The notes under the pieces are model-generated. The model searched no databases, had not been told where the DNA came from, and was given only the letters and a program-made list of their open reading frames with translations. This document shows, piece after piece, positions 17,636 to 25,734 of a stretch of 64,000 nt of DNA (within the stretch, counting starts at the first letter, position 1; the number at the start of each line of letters is the position of its first letter). A program made the position numbers and the translations under genes. Source of the stretch: Fulvivirga imtechensis AK7 (lineage in GTDB: Bacteria; Bacteroidota; Bacteroidia; Cytophagales; Cyclobacteriaceae); assembly GCF_000331535.1 (NCBI RefSeq), contig NZ_AMZN01000004.1, positions 1 through 64,000 on the forward strand, given 5' to 3'.

Positions 17636-19756
17636 ATGAAGACGCTTTTTACATTCATTGCCTTTCTCGTTATGCCTTTGATGGCATTTTCGCAGCATGT
17701 CTCCCATATTGACAGCCTTTATGCTTCGTTAAGAGCCGTTAGCGGGGTAGACCGTGTTGATGTCTATAATGCATTGGCATGGGAATACCGCAAATCTTAT
17801 CCTGACAGTACCATCTACTACGGCAACCAGGCCTTATATCTGCTAAAGGAGCTAAAGATAGAAGGAAAGAAGGCTCAATCACTTAACTATATAGGAATCG
17901 CTTATCATTATAAGGGTGATCAGGTCAGGTCTTTTGATTATTACCACATGGCAATGGATGAGGCCATTCAGCATGGAGATTCCATTCAATATGCACATTC
18001 TCTCAACAGTCTTGGCCGATTATTCCTGACACAGGGCGACTTCCTGAAATCTTATGATTATTATTTCACGGCTCTAGGCATTTTTGAGGAGTTAAATGAT
18101 CAGGAGGGGCTTAGCTACAGCTATAAGAGTCTCTCGGATCTTTATCAGACTCAAAATAACTATGCCAAAGCTCAGGAAATGTCAGAAAAGGCTTTTAATA
18201 TCAGGCTTGCAACCGGTAATGTACCGGGACAGATATCAATGCTGATCGAGCTGGCCCAGATCCAGGAATATAATAAAAACTATGAGAAGGCATTTGATTA
18301 CTATCTCCAGGCAAAGGTAAAAGCGGAGTCTATTAATGATGGGATAAATATTGCAAGTATTAACGTAGGTATCGCCAACCTTTATTTTGCTCAGGAGAAG
18401 TATCCCGAATCATTGATCTTCGCTAAGAAGGCATTGAATTTGGCAGGGGATACTAAAAATTTGCACCTGGTAGCTCTGATCTATCTTCAATTGGCAAAGA
18501 TCTATTACGAGGAGCGGGATTTCGCGCTGGCAGAGTTATATTTCAAGCAAGCGCTGAAGGCATCTGAAAAGTCTCGCGAGTATTCGCTGAGGCAGGAGGC
18601 TTATTATTTTTTATCTGAAATATGCAAAAGCCGGGGAGATATTGCCTGTTCTTATGAAAACTTCCAGCATTCTGTAAAGCTCAGGCAGATACTTAACGAT
18701 GCAGAAGCTGCCCGGTCAATTGAAAGGCTGGAGTCACGGTTGGAAATTGAAAAGCGGGAACGTGAAAACGAATTATTAAAGGCTAATCAGGCTCGTGACC
18801 AGGCGATGATTGACAGGCAGAGAACTTATAATGTGGCGCTGATCATTATTGTGTTGGCAGTGGTATCACTGGTCATCAACCTATGGATCACTAGTATGAG
18901 AAGGAGGGTAGACAATCAAAAACTGCAACGTAAGAATGACCACATAGCTGTACAGCGTGAGGAGATCACACAACAAAATCGCAAGATCAATCAGCAGAAT
19001 AAAGAATTGCAGAAGCATAATAAAGCTCTGGCCGAACTGAATAAGGAGAAGGACACCCTGATGAACATTGTGGCTCATGACCTGAAGTCACCATTTAGCA
19101 GGATCAATGGTATCGGAGAGTTGCTTACCTTATCTGGACTTAATGAGGAGCAAAGGAATTATGTGGCACTCCTAAAGAGTATTGCTCAGAGTGGCATTGA
19201 TCTGATCCGTGATCTGTTGGATGTTAATGCTTTTGAGTACGACAGACGCAAGCCTGAGATCAGTAAAGTAGACCTACACGACCTGCTTATTGAAAAGATG
19301 AAGGGATTTTATGCAGATGCTAAATCGAAATACATCGAACTTAAGATGGAGGGTGCGGATTCTCCTGTGTTTATCAAATCAGACAAAATCTATCTCTCCC
19401 GAATCCTGGATAACCTGATTTCCAACGCTATCAAATTTTCTGATCCTGGGAAGCCTGTTATTTTAAAGGCTGGCAGAAGCGATAACCATGTTTTTATCTC
19501 TATTAAAGACTTCGGGCAAGGGTTTAGCGATGAAGATAAGATACATATCTATCAGAAATTCACCAAACTTAGCGCTCAGCCAACAGCAGGAGAAAGCTCC
19601 AATGGTTTGGGGCTTGCTATTGTGAAAACGCTGGTCGACAGGCTAGGAGCAGAAATAGAGCTGGAAACTGAGGTAGGTAAGGGAAGTGAATTTACTATTA
19701 AGTTTACTCCAACAAGGCAGGAAGTCACCTACGAGAACCTGATCTCCCAAAATTAA
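17636..19756 (+). CDS. TPR-containing sensor histidine kinase
   Basis: I start at the ATG at 17636 (MKTLFTFIAFL), which gives a clean signal peptide ending in AFSQ; a TTG at 17612 is also in frame. About seven TPR repeats fill residues 25-360, followed by a coiled coil and one membrane helix at about 398-420. A second coiled coil and the HisKA box VAHDLKSP with phospho-acceptor His near 481 come next. The ATP-binding domain has DNLISNAIKFSDP (N box), DFGQGFS (G1) and GLGLAIVK (G2). The TPR region is presumably periplasmic and senses a protein or peptide signal. No response regulator is adjacent, so its partner lies elsewhere. Confidence 0.92.
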   Translation: MKTLFTFIAFLVMPLMAFSQHVSHIDSLYASLRAVSGVDRVDVYNALAWEYRKSYPDSTIYYGNQALYLLKELKIEGKKAQSLNYIGIAYHYKGDQVRSFDYYHMAMDEAIQHGDSIQYAHSLNSLGRLFLTQGDFLKSYDYYFTALGIFEELNDQEGLSYSYKSLSDLYQTQNNYAKAQEMSEKAFNIRLATGNVPGQISMLIELAQIQEYNKNYEKAFDYYLQAKVKAESINDGINIASINVGIANLYFAQEKYPESLIFAKKALNLAGDTKNLHLVALIYLQLAKIYYEERDFALAELYFKQALKASEKSREYSLRQEAYYFLSEICKSRGDIACSYENFQHSVKLRQILNDAEAARSIERLESRLEIEKRERENELLKANQARDQAMIDRQRTYNVALIIIVLAVVSLVINLWITSMRRRVDNQKLQRKNDHIAVQREEITQQNRKINQQNKELQKHNKALAELNKEKDTLMNIVAHDLKSPFSRINGIGELLTLSGLNEEQRNYVALLKSIAQSGIDLIRDLLDVNAFEYDRRKPEISKVDLHDLLIEKMKGFYADAKSKYIELKMEGADSPVFIKSDKIYLSRILDNLISNAIKFSDPGKPVILKAGRSDNHVFISIKDFGQGFSDEDKIHIYQKFTKLSAQPTAGESSNGLGLAIVKTLVDRLGAEIELETEVGKGSEFTIKFTPTRQEVTYENLISQN

Positions 19757-19903
19757 TTAGTGATTGTAAGAAAACGCTAAGTGGCTTAAGAAAACGTTCC
19801 CGCTAAAGAGCGGGGTGAGGTGCTAAAAAGCGGAGCGTACTGAGGTACGTGGGCATTTTGGGTCGAGCGTAACGCAGACATTGGCGTTTTCTTACAGACA
19901 CTA
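19757..19903. repeat. Repeat B copy 2
   Basis: It starts with TAGTGATTGTAAGAAAACGC and ends with TTGGCGTTTTCTTACAGACA then CTA. About 20 of 23 terminal bases pair as an inverted repeat. The interior contains GCGGAGCGTACTGAGGTACG and GAGCGTAACGCAGACA, as in the other copies. It begins at the stop codon of the histidine kinase and touches repeat A copy 2 on its right side. Confidence 0.8.
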
Positions 19904-20040
19904 CTTAGTAAGATTCTTCGTGCCTCCCCGAAGCAAGTTAGGCAAGTTTGGGACAGGCAGAATGATCGTAAAAAGAGTTTTTTAGGTTATTTTCGGATAC
20001 GAATACAATTTAATCGGTTCTACTATTTCGAACTCGCGTT
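19904..20040. repeat. Repeat A copy 2 (right half only)
   Basis: A truncated copy running from the core AGTAAGATTCTTCGTGCCTC to the right end CTACTATTTCGAACTCGCGT. It is almost identical to the right half of the complete copy that follows, including the flank AATTATTTTAA. This suggests a local tandem duplication with loss of the left half. Confidence 0.8.
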
Positions 20041-20048
20041 AATTATTT

Positions 20049-20275
20049 TAACGTGAGTTCGATGTAAAATGCTTAAAAAAGGGCAGTCATCCTGACGTGA
20101 GGAAGGATCTTCCTAAGTTGTTGGTAGTATCCTTGAACTTAGTAAGATTCTTCGTGCCTCCCCGAAGCAAGTTAGGCAAGTTTGGGACAGGCAGAATGAC
20201 CGTAAAAAGAGTTTTTTAGGTTATTTTAGGGTACGAATACAATTTAATCGGTTCTACTATATCGAACTCACGTTA
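20049..20275. repeat. Repeat A copy 3, complete reference copy (227 bp)
   Basis: Left end TAACGTGAGTTCGATGTA and right end ATATCGAACTCACGTTA form terminal inverted repeats of about 17 bp with one mismatch. An inner inverted pair, GAAGGATCTTCCTAAGTT and AACTTAGTAAGATTCTTC, lies around the centre. A second imperfect palindrome, GCCTCCCCGAAGC...GTTTGGGACAGGC, lies in the right half. Both flanks read ATTATTT, a possible target duplication. It has no coding capacity, so it is transposase-less (MITE-like). Confidence 0.85.
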
Positions 20276-20332
20276 ATTATTTTAATACTTGAGCCTTTGG
20301 CTCTTCAGCTTCTGAGAATTCAAAATTTGCAT

Positions 20333-20401
20333 TTCATTGCGAACAAAGTGCCGTAATCTACTCTGGGTTTAGAAGAGATGCTTTACAAGGTTCGCAATGA
20401 A
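20333..20401. repeat. Inverted repeat TTCATTGCGAAC / GTTCGCAATGAA
   Basis: A perfect 12-bp inverted repeat separated by 45 bases, placed 3' of the minus-strand cystathionine gamma-synthase gene (stop at 20428). It may fold as a hairpin and help end that transcript. No T-run follows on the minus strand. The remainder of 20276-20427 shows nothing recognisable. Confidence 0.6.
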
Positions 20402-20427
20402 CAAATATTTTTGGACGGTTCCTTGTT

Positions 20428-21567
20428 TTAATCCAAAGCTGATTCCAGGTCAGCAATAAGATCTTCGGCATCCTCAACGCCTACGCTAAGCCTGATCAGC
20501 GAGTCGAGCAAACCAACTTTTATTCTTTCTTCTTTTGGAATGCTTGCATGAGTCATCGTGGCCGGGTGATTAACAAGTGATTCAACGCCACCGAGAGATT
20601 CTGCCAGAGAGAAGAATTTAAAACGCTCCATGATCCTAAAGGCTTCTTCCTGGCTATCTCCTTTAAGAGTAAAGGAGATCATACCTCCAAAATCACGCAT
20701 TTGTTGTTTTGCAATGTCGTGGTTGGGGTGATTTTCGAGGCCCGGCCAGTATAACTTATCAACTTTCGGGTGTGTTTTCAGATACTCAGCTATTTTTCTG
20801 CCATTTTCAGAATGCCTTTGCATACGCAGGTGCAAGGTCTTTATTCCCCTAAGCACCAGAAAGCAATCCTGTGGACCCGGAGTTGCTCCGCTACTATTCT
20901 GCAGGAACGCCAGATCATCATTAAGCTTTTTGTCCTTAACAATAAGCGCTCCCATTACCACGTCAGAGTGTCCTCCAAGATATTTTGTAACGGAGTGCAT
21001 GACAATATCTGCGCCCATGTCTAAAGGATTTTGCAGATACGGGGTAGCGAAAGTGTTGTCCACCGCCAGCATTACCTGATGTTTCCTGGCAATTTGAGCT
21101 GCCGCTTTAATATCAATAATATTCATCATAGGGTTGGTAGGCGTTTCCAACCAGATCAATTTTGTATTTTTATTGATGTGCTGCTCTATATCAATAGCTT
21201 TTTCCATGCTGACGAAATGAAACTTGATGCCATATTTGGCAAATACCTTGGTGAACAATCTATAAGTGCCACCATACAGGTCATTAGCAGCAATTACTTC
21301 ATCGCCGGGGTTTAATAGCTTTATCACAGCGTCAATAGCTGCCAACCCTGATGAAAAACACAAGCCATGGGAGCCATTTTCAAGAGCGGCGAGGCTTTTT
21401 TGCAAAGCATCGCGCGTTGGGTTTTGCGTTCTGGAATATTCATAGCCCTTATGTGCTCCAGGGGAAGCCTGCACGTAAGTAGATGTTTGATATACTGGTG
21501 TCATAATGGCACCGGTAGATGGATCCGGCTCTACACCGGCATGTATGGCTTTAGTTCCAAATTTCAT
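20428..21567 (-). CDS. Cystathionine gamma-synthase/lyase family PLP enzyme
   Basis: A 379-aa Cys/Met-metabolism PLP protein of normal length. Visible are TKAIHAG at the N-terminus, YEYSRTQNPTR, SSGLAAIDAV, the DNTFATPYLQNP block, the PLP lysine in SVTKYLGGHSD (Lys195), and SLGGVESLVNHPATMTH. The family makes cystathionine from an activated homoserine and cysteine (MetB) or cleaves it (CGL); sequence alone does not decide between them. It is a single-gene unit. I saw no SAM riboswitch in the short upstream region. Confidence 0.9.
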   Translation of the reverse strand: MKFGTKAIHAGVEPDPSTGAIMTPVYQTSTYVQASPGAHKGYEYSRTQNPTRDALQKSLAALENGSHGLCFSSGLAAIDAVIKLLNPGDEVIAANDLYGGTYRLFTKVFAKYGIKFHFVSMEKAIDIEQHINKNTKLIWLETPTNPMMNIIDIKAAAQIARKHQVMLAVDNTFATPYLQNPLDMGADIVMHSVTKYLGGHSDVVMGALIVKDKKLNDDLAFLQNSSGATPGPQDCFLVLRGIKTLHLRMQRHSENGRKIAEYLKTHPKVDKLYWPGLENHPNHDIAKQQMRDFGGMISFTLKGDSQEEAFRIMERFKFFSLAESLGGVESLVNHPATMTHASIPKEERIKVGLLDSLIRLSVGVEDAEDLIADLESALD

Positions 21568-21682
21568 ATTTAAAGCAATATTTAGGTTTCTAATCTCTGA
21601 ATTTTGCTAAAATAGAGGATAAATAGGACTTCAAATGTCCGTTGGGGATAAAATTTACAAATGAATGGTGAGGTTGAAGATC

Positions 21683-22045
21683 TTACCTGTTCTTCCAGTA
21701 GGTTTGGATGTTGTCTTTCCAGTTGGACTTGTCATTCAGGTACAATACAGTATTGATTAACATTTTATCAGCGGCTGATGAGTGGTCAAGCCCCTCCAGG
21801 GTTTCTCTAATGATATTATAAAATGATGATCTGAATTCGTCCCCTTCTTTACCGGCCAGCATACGGAGTTCGGATATAATATCTTCCTTTGTGGCAGCCT
21901 TTTTTTCTTCCTTAGGCTCTGGGGCAACCGGTTGGATATTTTTTTCTTCTTTCTGAGTGCCTACTTTTTTCGGATTTACCAAAGAAGAAGCCTCTTGTTT
22001 TAGAAAGGCATCCAGGTCTTTTAACGGATTTTTTCTTTTCGCCAT
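21683..22045 (-). CDS. Small basic protein encoded with ParA, possible ParA partner
   Basis: A 120-aa protein with a Lys/Glu/Pro-rich, probably disordered N-terminal half (residues 1-55) and a C-terminal helical part (about 56-120, with EDIISELRMLAG and DKMLINTVLYLND). It starts 1 bp after the ParA stop codon, so the two are translationally linked. Small partners of ParA-type ATPases are often basic and disordered at the N-terminus, where they stimulate the ATPase. That role here is an inference from position and composition. I recognise no named domain. Confidence 0.7.
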   Translation of the reverse strand: MAKRKNPLKDLDAFLKQEASSLVNPKKVGTQKEEKNIQPVAPEPKEEKKAATKEDIISELRMLAGKEGDEFRSSFYNIIRETLEGLDHSSAADKMLINTVLYLNDKSNWKDNIQTYWKNR

Positions 22046-22046
22046 T

Positions 22047-22670
22047 TTACACTTCTTTAATTATTGCTTTTGCTATATCAAGATACTCTTTTTCTGCCAG
22101 AATAGTACTGAAGTTTACAAATAGGTTCTTTTGTGGTACAGCTACATTCAATAGGTGTGCATCCAGATTACTCATCGCTTCTTCGATGGTCCGGTGTTTC
22201 GTAAGGCTGTGTATACGGTTGGGAAGAATGAGTATTTTTAGTTTCCTGTTCAATTCTCTGGCAGGGGTGAGGTCTGTTACAGTCTGGTAGGTTACCAGTA
22301 AATCATTTTGGGTCAGGCTGGTGGGTACTATTACTGCATTACTTACCAGGCATAGTTTCTTAATCCCCTCATCGGTGGGTTTCCCGGCACTGTCTACCAC
22401 TATATAGTCGTACTTAGAGCGAGACCTTATCTGTTCTATCTCATCCGCAATCCTGCTGTCTTCAGAGCCCATGATCTCAAATAATGAGTTTTCCTTAGCT
22501 CCAGCCTGAAATACCTCCATTTTTCTAAGGGTATTCAAAGTGTAATTCGTATCGGTTTCTACCAGGGCTACTTTATGGCCTAGATTATTGAGCATGGTAG
22601 CAAGGTTGATTGCATTGGTCGTTTTCCCCGTGCCACCCTTTCTGCTGATGAATGATATTATTTTAGTCAT
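22047..22670 (-). CDS. ParA/MinD-type ATPase (orphan, not next to parB)
   Basis: A 207-aa protein with the deviant Walker A motif KGGTGKTT at residues 11-18, including the signature Lys11. VETDTNYTLNTL occupies the place of the usual DxDPQ switch, and YIVVDSAG forms the Walker B region. It belongs to the short ParA group that positions cargo on the nucleoid rather than segregating chromosomes. It is encoded upstream of a small basic protein and there is no parB or parS site in view. The cargo is unknown. Confidence 0.85.
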   Translation of the reverse strand: MTKIISFISRKGGTGKTTNAINLATMLNNLGHKVALVETDTNYTLNTLRKMEVFQAGAKENSLFEIMGSEDSRIADEIEQIRSRSKYDYIVVDSAGKPTDEGIKKLCLVSNAVIVPTSLTQNDLLVTYQTVTDLTPARELNRKLKILILPNRIHSLTKHRTIEEAMSNLDAHLLNVAVPQKNLFVNFSTILAEKEYLDIAKAIIKEV

Positions 22671-22784
22671 TAGCTAAAAATATAAAGAGGCACAATTAAA
22701 AACAAGTAAACAGGTTTTTATGCATGCCGAATAGTACTCCTTATAGAAGGAAAGTTTGTATATTCATGGTTCAACTTGCGTATT

Positions 22785-25196
22785 ATGAAAATAATAAAAT
22801 ATGTCTTCATTACACTGGTCATGCTGTTGTTGGTTTCCAGTGCGTTTCTTTTCTTCTACACCAGGCATTTAACTCCGAAATATAGTGGGGAGGCTGACCT
22901 GCCGGGCCTTACTCAAACTGCAGAAGTGCTCTTTGACAGCTATGGTACACCTCATATTTTTGCTGAAAGTGACGAAGATGCTTTCCGGGCTCTGGGCTAT
23001 GTACACGCCCAGGACCGGCTCTGGCAGATGGAGCTAATGAGGCGTATCGCCCCGGGGCGTTTGTCAGAGCTTTTTGGGAGCGATCTGGTTGAAACAGATG
23101 TTTTCTTCCGAACACTGGGCATTCATGAATATTCGAAAAGCTCTGTTGAAGCGTTGAAGAAAAGAGGGGGTAAAATGCTGGTATTGGCGGAGGCTTATCT
23201 GCAGGGAGTTAATCAATTTCAAAAAGATGGGCCAACTCCCATAGAATGCACTATGTTGGGTGTGGAGGACGAACCATTTACCCTCGAAGATATATACAAT
23301 ATAACGGGATATATGTCTTTCAGCTTTGCCAATGCATTCAAAACCGAACCTGCAGTGAGCGCTTTTGCGGCTATGGGTTACGACTATTTGAAAGTATTTG
23401 ATCTTGATACGACCCGTTCAGAGAGAATTAAAAGTTATACCACAGATTCCAATCATGTGGCTATTGCCAATCAGGTAAATGAAGTATTTAATAAGCTTCC
23501 ACTGGCTCCCTTTATTGGCAGTAATAGTTGGGTTATTGCCCCTCAGAAGTCGTCTACCGGTCGTGTTATATTGTGCAACGACCCACATATTGGCTATTCT
23601 CAACCAGCCGTCTGGTATGAGGCACATCTTTCTTCTCCCGGACTAAATTATGTTGGCTATCATGTGGCGGGGGTACCTTTCGCCTTTCTGGTACACAGTG
23701 AGTATGTAGCCAATGGATTAACGATGTTTGAAAATGATGATGTAGATTTTTACAGAGAGCAAGTTAATGAGCAAAATCCGGATCAATACTGGGCTGTTGA
23801 TCATTGGGAGGCTTTTGATAAGCGCCGGGAGGTGATTAAAGTTAAGGACTCTGCCGATGTGGAGATTGAGGTGCGGCTAACCCGGCATGGTCCGGTGATC
23901 AATGAAGCGATTAAGGGATTGGCAGAAACAGAAGCGCCAATATCCGTATGGTGGGTTTACTTCAAGTTTCCGAACTATATTTTAGATGCTGCTCATGAAA
24001 TGGCTGTTGCTAAAAACATGGAGGATATGCGAAAAGCCGCTGAAAAAATTCATGCTCCTGGCCTCAATTTGATGTATGGTGATAATGATGGAAATGTTGC
24101 CTGGTGGGCAGTTGGTAAGCTTGTGAAACGGCCTTCGCATGTAAACTCAAAATTGATACTTGACGGGGCCAGCGGAGCCGATGATCCGCAGGGCTATTAT
24201 GAATTTAACGAAAACCCTCAGGCTGTAAACCCGCCATGGGGCTATGTGTATAGTGCCAACAATCAGCCCGTAATGAATATTGAAGACAGCACCGTCCTTT
24301 ATCCTGGCTATTACCTTCCGGGTAACAGAGCCGAGCGCATTGTGAAAGTACTTGAGGCTCAAGAGAAATTTTCAAAAGATGACCTGAAGAACCTTTTTCT
24401 GGACAGTAAATCGATCAGTGCTATTGAGATGCAAAAGAGTTTAATGTCACTTGTCGAAATCAATGCACTTAATGAAGGAGAACGTACAGCGTTAGAGCAG
24501 TTTAATAGTTGGGATGGAATGCATGAAGAAGATACATATGGCGCTGCCATTTACTACACCTGGGTATATTTTATCTATGAAATAGCGATGATCGATGATC
24601 TGAAGGAGCGTTTTGGAGAAAAGGGGAGTGATATTTTTAAGGCATTCATGTCAGCTCATTTGATGAAACGAAGTATTCCCACTTTTATATCAGCCGCGGA
24701 TTCTCCATGGTGGGATGACGTGGCAACGGAAACAACAGAAGGACGGCCTGAAATGGTTACAGCAGCATTTAAGGAAACTGTTAGGTATCTTTCTGACCGC
24801 TTTGGCGAAGACCAGGAAAATTGGAAGTGGACAAATGTTCACACCCTGGAACACCCGCATCCATTGGGAGCGGTGGATATGCTGAAACCGCTTTTTAATG
24901 TTGGCCCTTTTGCCATTACAGGTTCAGATATGGTAGTGAATAATCAGGGTTTCCCTTTTAGTAAAGACAAGCTGTTCAATGTCAGCTTTGGTCCCTCCAC
25001 CAGGAGGATTATCGACTTTAGTGATATTAACAATAGTGAGAGTATTTTGCCAACTGGCCAATCGGGGGTGCCATTTAGTGATCATTATGATGATCAGTCT
25101 GAAATGTATATCAAAGGAGGGTGGAGGCCGGTGTATTTGTCGAGAACGAAAATAGAGGAGAATGCTACTTTGTTAACCTTAAAACCGACCAATTAA
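22785..25196 (+). CDS. Penicillin acylase family protein (peptidase S45)
   Basis: An Ntn-hydrolase precursor of about 803 aa. The start is placed at the ATG at 22785 (MKIIKYVFITL); a TTG at 22776 is also in frame. It has an N-terminal hydrophobic segment, an alpha-chain region with VHAQDRLWQMELMRR, and the autoprocessing site IGSNSW, where Ser246 becomes the N-terminal nucleophile of the beta chain. CNDPHIG and the GVPFAFLVHSE region follow. Family members hydrolyse amide bonds of beta-lactams or N-acyl-homoserine lactones; the natural substrate here is unknown. It overlaps no neighbour but is followed after 1 bp by the ArsC-like gene. Confidence 0.92.
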   Translation: MKIIKYVFITLVMLLLVSSAFLFFYTRHLTPKYSGEADLPGLTQTAEVLFDSYGTPHIFAESDEDAFRALGYVHAQDRLWQMELMRRIAPGRLSELFGSDLVETDVFFRTLGIHEYSKSSVEALKKRGGKMLVLAEAYLQGVNQFQKDGPTPIECTMLGVEDEPFTLEDIYNITGYMSFSFANAFKTEPAVSAFAAMGYDYLKVFDLDTTRSERIKSYTTDSNHVAIANQVNEVFNKLPLAPFIGSNSWVIAPQKSSTGRVILCNDPHIGYSQPAVWYEAHLSSPGLNYVGYHVAGVPFAFLVHSEYVANGLTMFENDDVDFYREQVNEQNPDQYWAVDHWEAFDKRREVIKVKDSADVEIEVRLTRHGPVINEAIKGLAETEAPISVWWVYFKFPNYILDAAHEMAVAKNMEDMRKAAEKIHAPGLNLMYGDNDGNVAWWAVGKLVKRPSHVNSKLILDGASGADDPQGYYEFNENPQAVNPPWGYVYSANNQPVMNIEDSTVLYPGYYLPGNRAERIVKVLEAQEKFSKDDLKNLFLDSKSISAIEMQKSLMSLVEINALNEGERTALEQFNSWDGMHEEDTYGAAIYYTWVYFIYEIAMIDDLKERFGEKGSDIFKAFMSAHLMKRSIPTFISAADSPWWDDVATETTEGRPEMVTAAFKETVRYLSDRFGEDQENWKWTNVHTLEHPHPLGAVDMLKPLFNVGPFAITGSDMVVNNQGFPFSKDKLFNVSFGPSTRRIIDFSDINNSESILPTGQSGVPFSDHYDDQSEMYIKGGWRPVYLSRTKIEENATLLTLKPTN

Positions 25197-25197
25197 T

Positions 25198-25560
25198 ATG
25201 AAAAAAGTATATTACCTATCTACATGTGATACCTGTAAGAGAATAATAAATGAACTGGAACTTGGTGAAGAGTTTGAATACCAGGATATAAAGAAGGATA
25301 AAATCACTGAAAGCCAGTTGGAGCAGATGAAGGAAATGGAAGGGTCGTATGAGGACCTGTTTAGCAGGGTGGCTAGAAAGTACAAAGAACTGGGATTAAA
25401 AGATAAACAGCTAACAGAGGCTGACTACAAACGCTATGTCCTTGAGGAATATACTTTTCTGAAAAGACCGGTCATTATTATTGAAGATAGGATCTTTATA
25501 GGCAATTCCAAAAAGACAGTAGAGAGGATAAAGACCTGCTTAGCAGGAAATATTGTTTGA
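25198..25560 (+). CDS. ArsC/Spx-family thioredoxin-fold protein
   Basis: A 120-aa protein with a CxxC (Cys10-Asp-Thr-Cys13) after the first strand and FLKRPVIIIEDRIFIG near the end, which matches the cis-Pro and following strand of the ArsC/Spx fold. The length is typical. Arsenate reductases use the first Cys with a distal Arg, but that Arg context is not clear here, so a redox or Spx-like role is just as likely. It is coupled by a 1-bp gap to the penicillin acylase gene. Confidence 0.8.
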   Translation: MKKVYYLSTCDTCKRIINELELGEEFEYQDIKKDKITESQLEQMKEMEGSYEDLFSRVARKYKELGLKDKQLTEADYKRYVLEEYTFLKRPVIIIEDRIFIGNSKKTVERIKTCLAGNIV

Positions 25561-25579
25561 TCAACTGTATTATTTACAA

Positions 25580-25718
25580 AAAAGAGGACGTCTCAAAAGT
25601 CTCCTTCTGACGTCATCCTGAACTTTGATTCAGGATCCCCTGATTAGCTTCTGCGCATTTTTTAGGGGATTCCAAATCAAGTTTGGAATGACGATTGACT
25701 TTTGAGATGTCCTCTTTT
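25580..25718. repeat. Long near-palindromic hairpin element between convergent genes
   Basis: Outer arms AAAAGAGGACGTCTCAAAAG (25580 onward) and its near-complement ending at 25718 pair over about 22 bp. The inner arms, starting GTCATCCTGAACTTTGATTC and ending GATTCCAAATCAAGTTTGGAATGAC, continue the stem, so almost the whole 139 bp folds on itself. It lies between the stop of the ArsC-like gene and the stop of the minus-strand E2 gene and ends in a T-run. It can act as a terminator for both and looks like a mobile palindromic unit of its own family. Confidence 0.8.
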
Positions 25719-25734
25719 ATAATAGATATAAAAA

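Noticed and set aside
21568-21640. SAM-responsive riboswitch upstream of cystathionine gamma-synthase
   Set aside because: The upstream region is short and AT-rich and lacks the conserved stems of SAM riboswitches.
21683-22670. ParA pair as TraA/TraB of a conjugative transposon
   Set aside because: No other tra genes, integrase or mobilisation genes occur in the window, and the neighbours are housekeeping-type genes.
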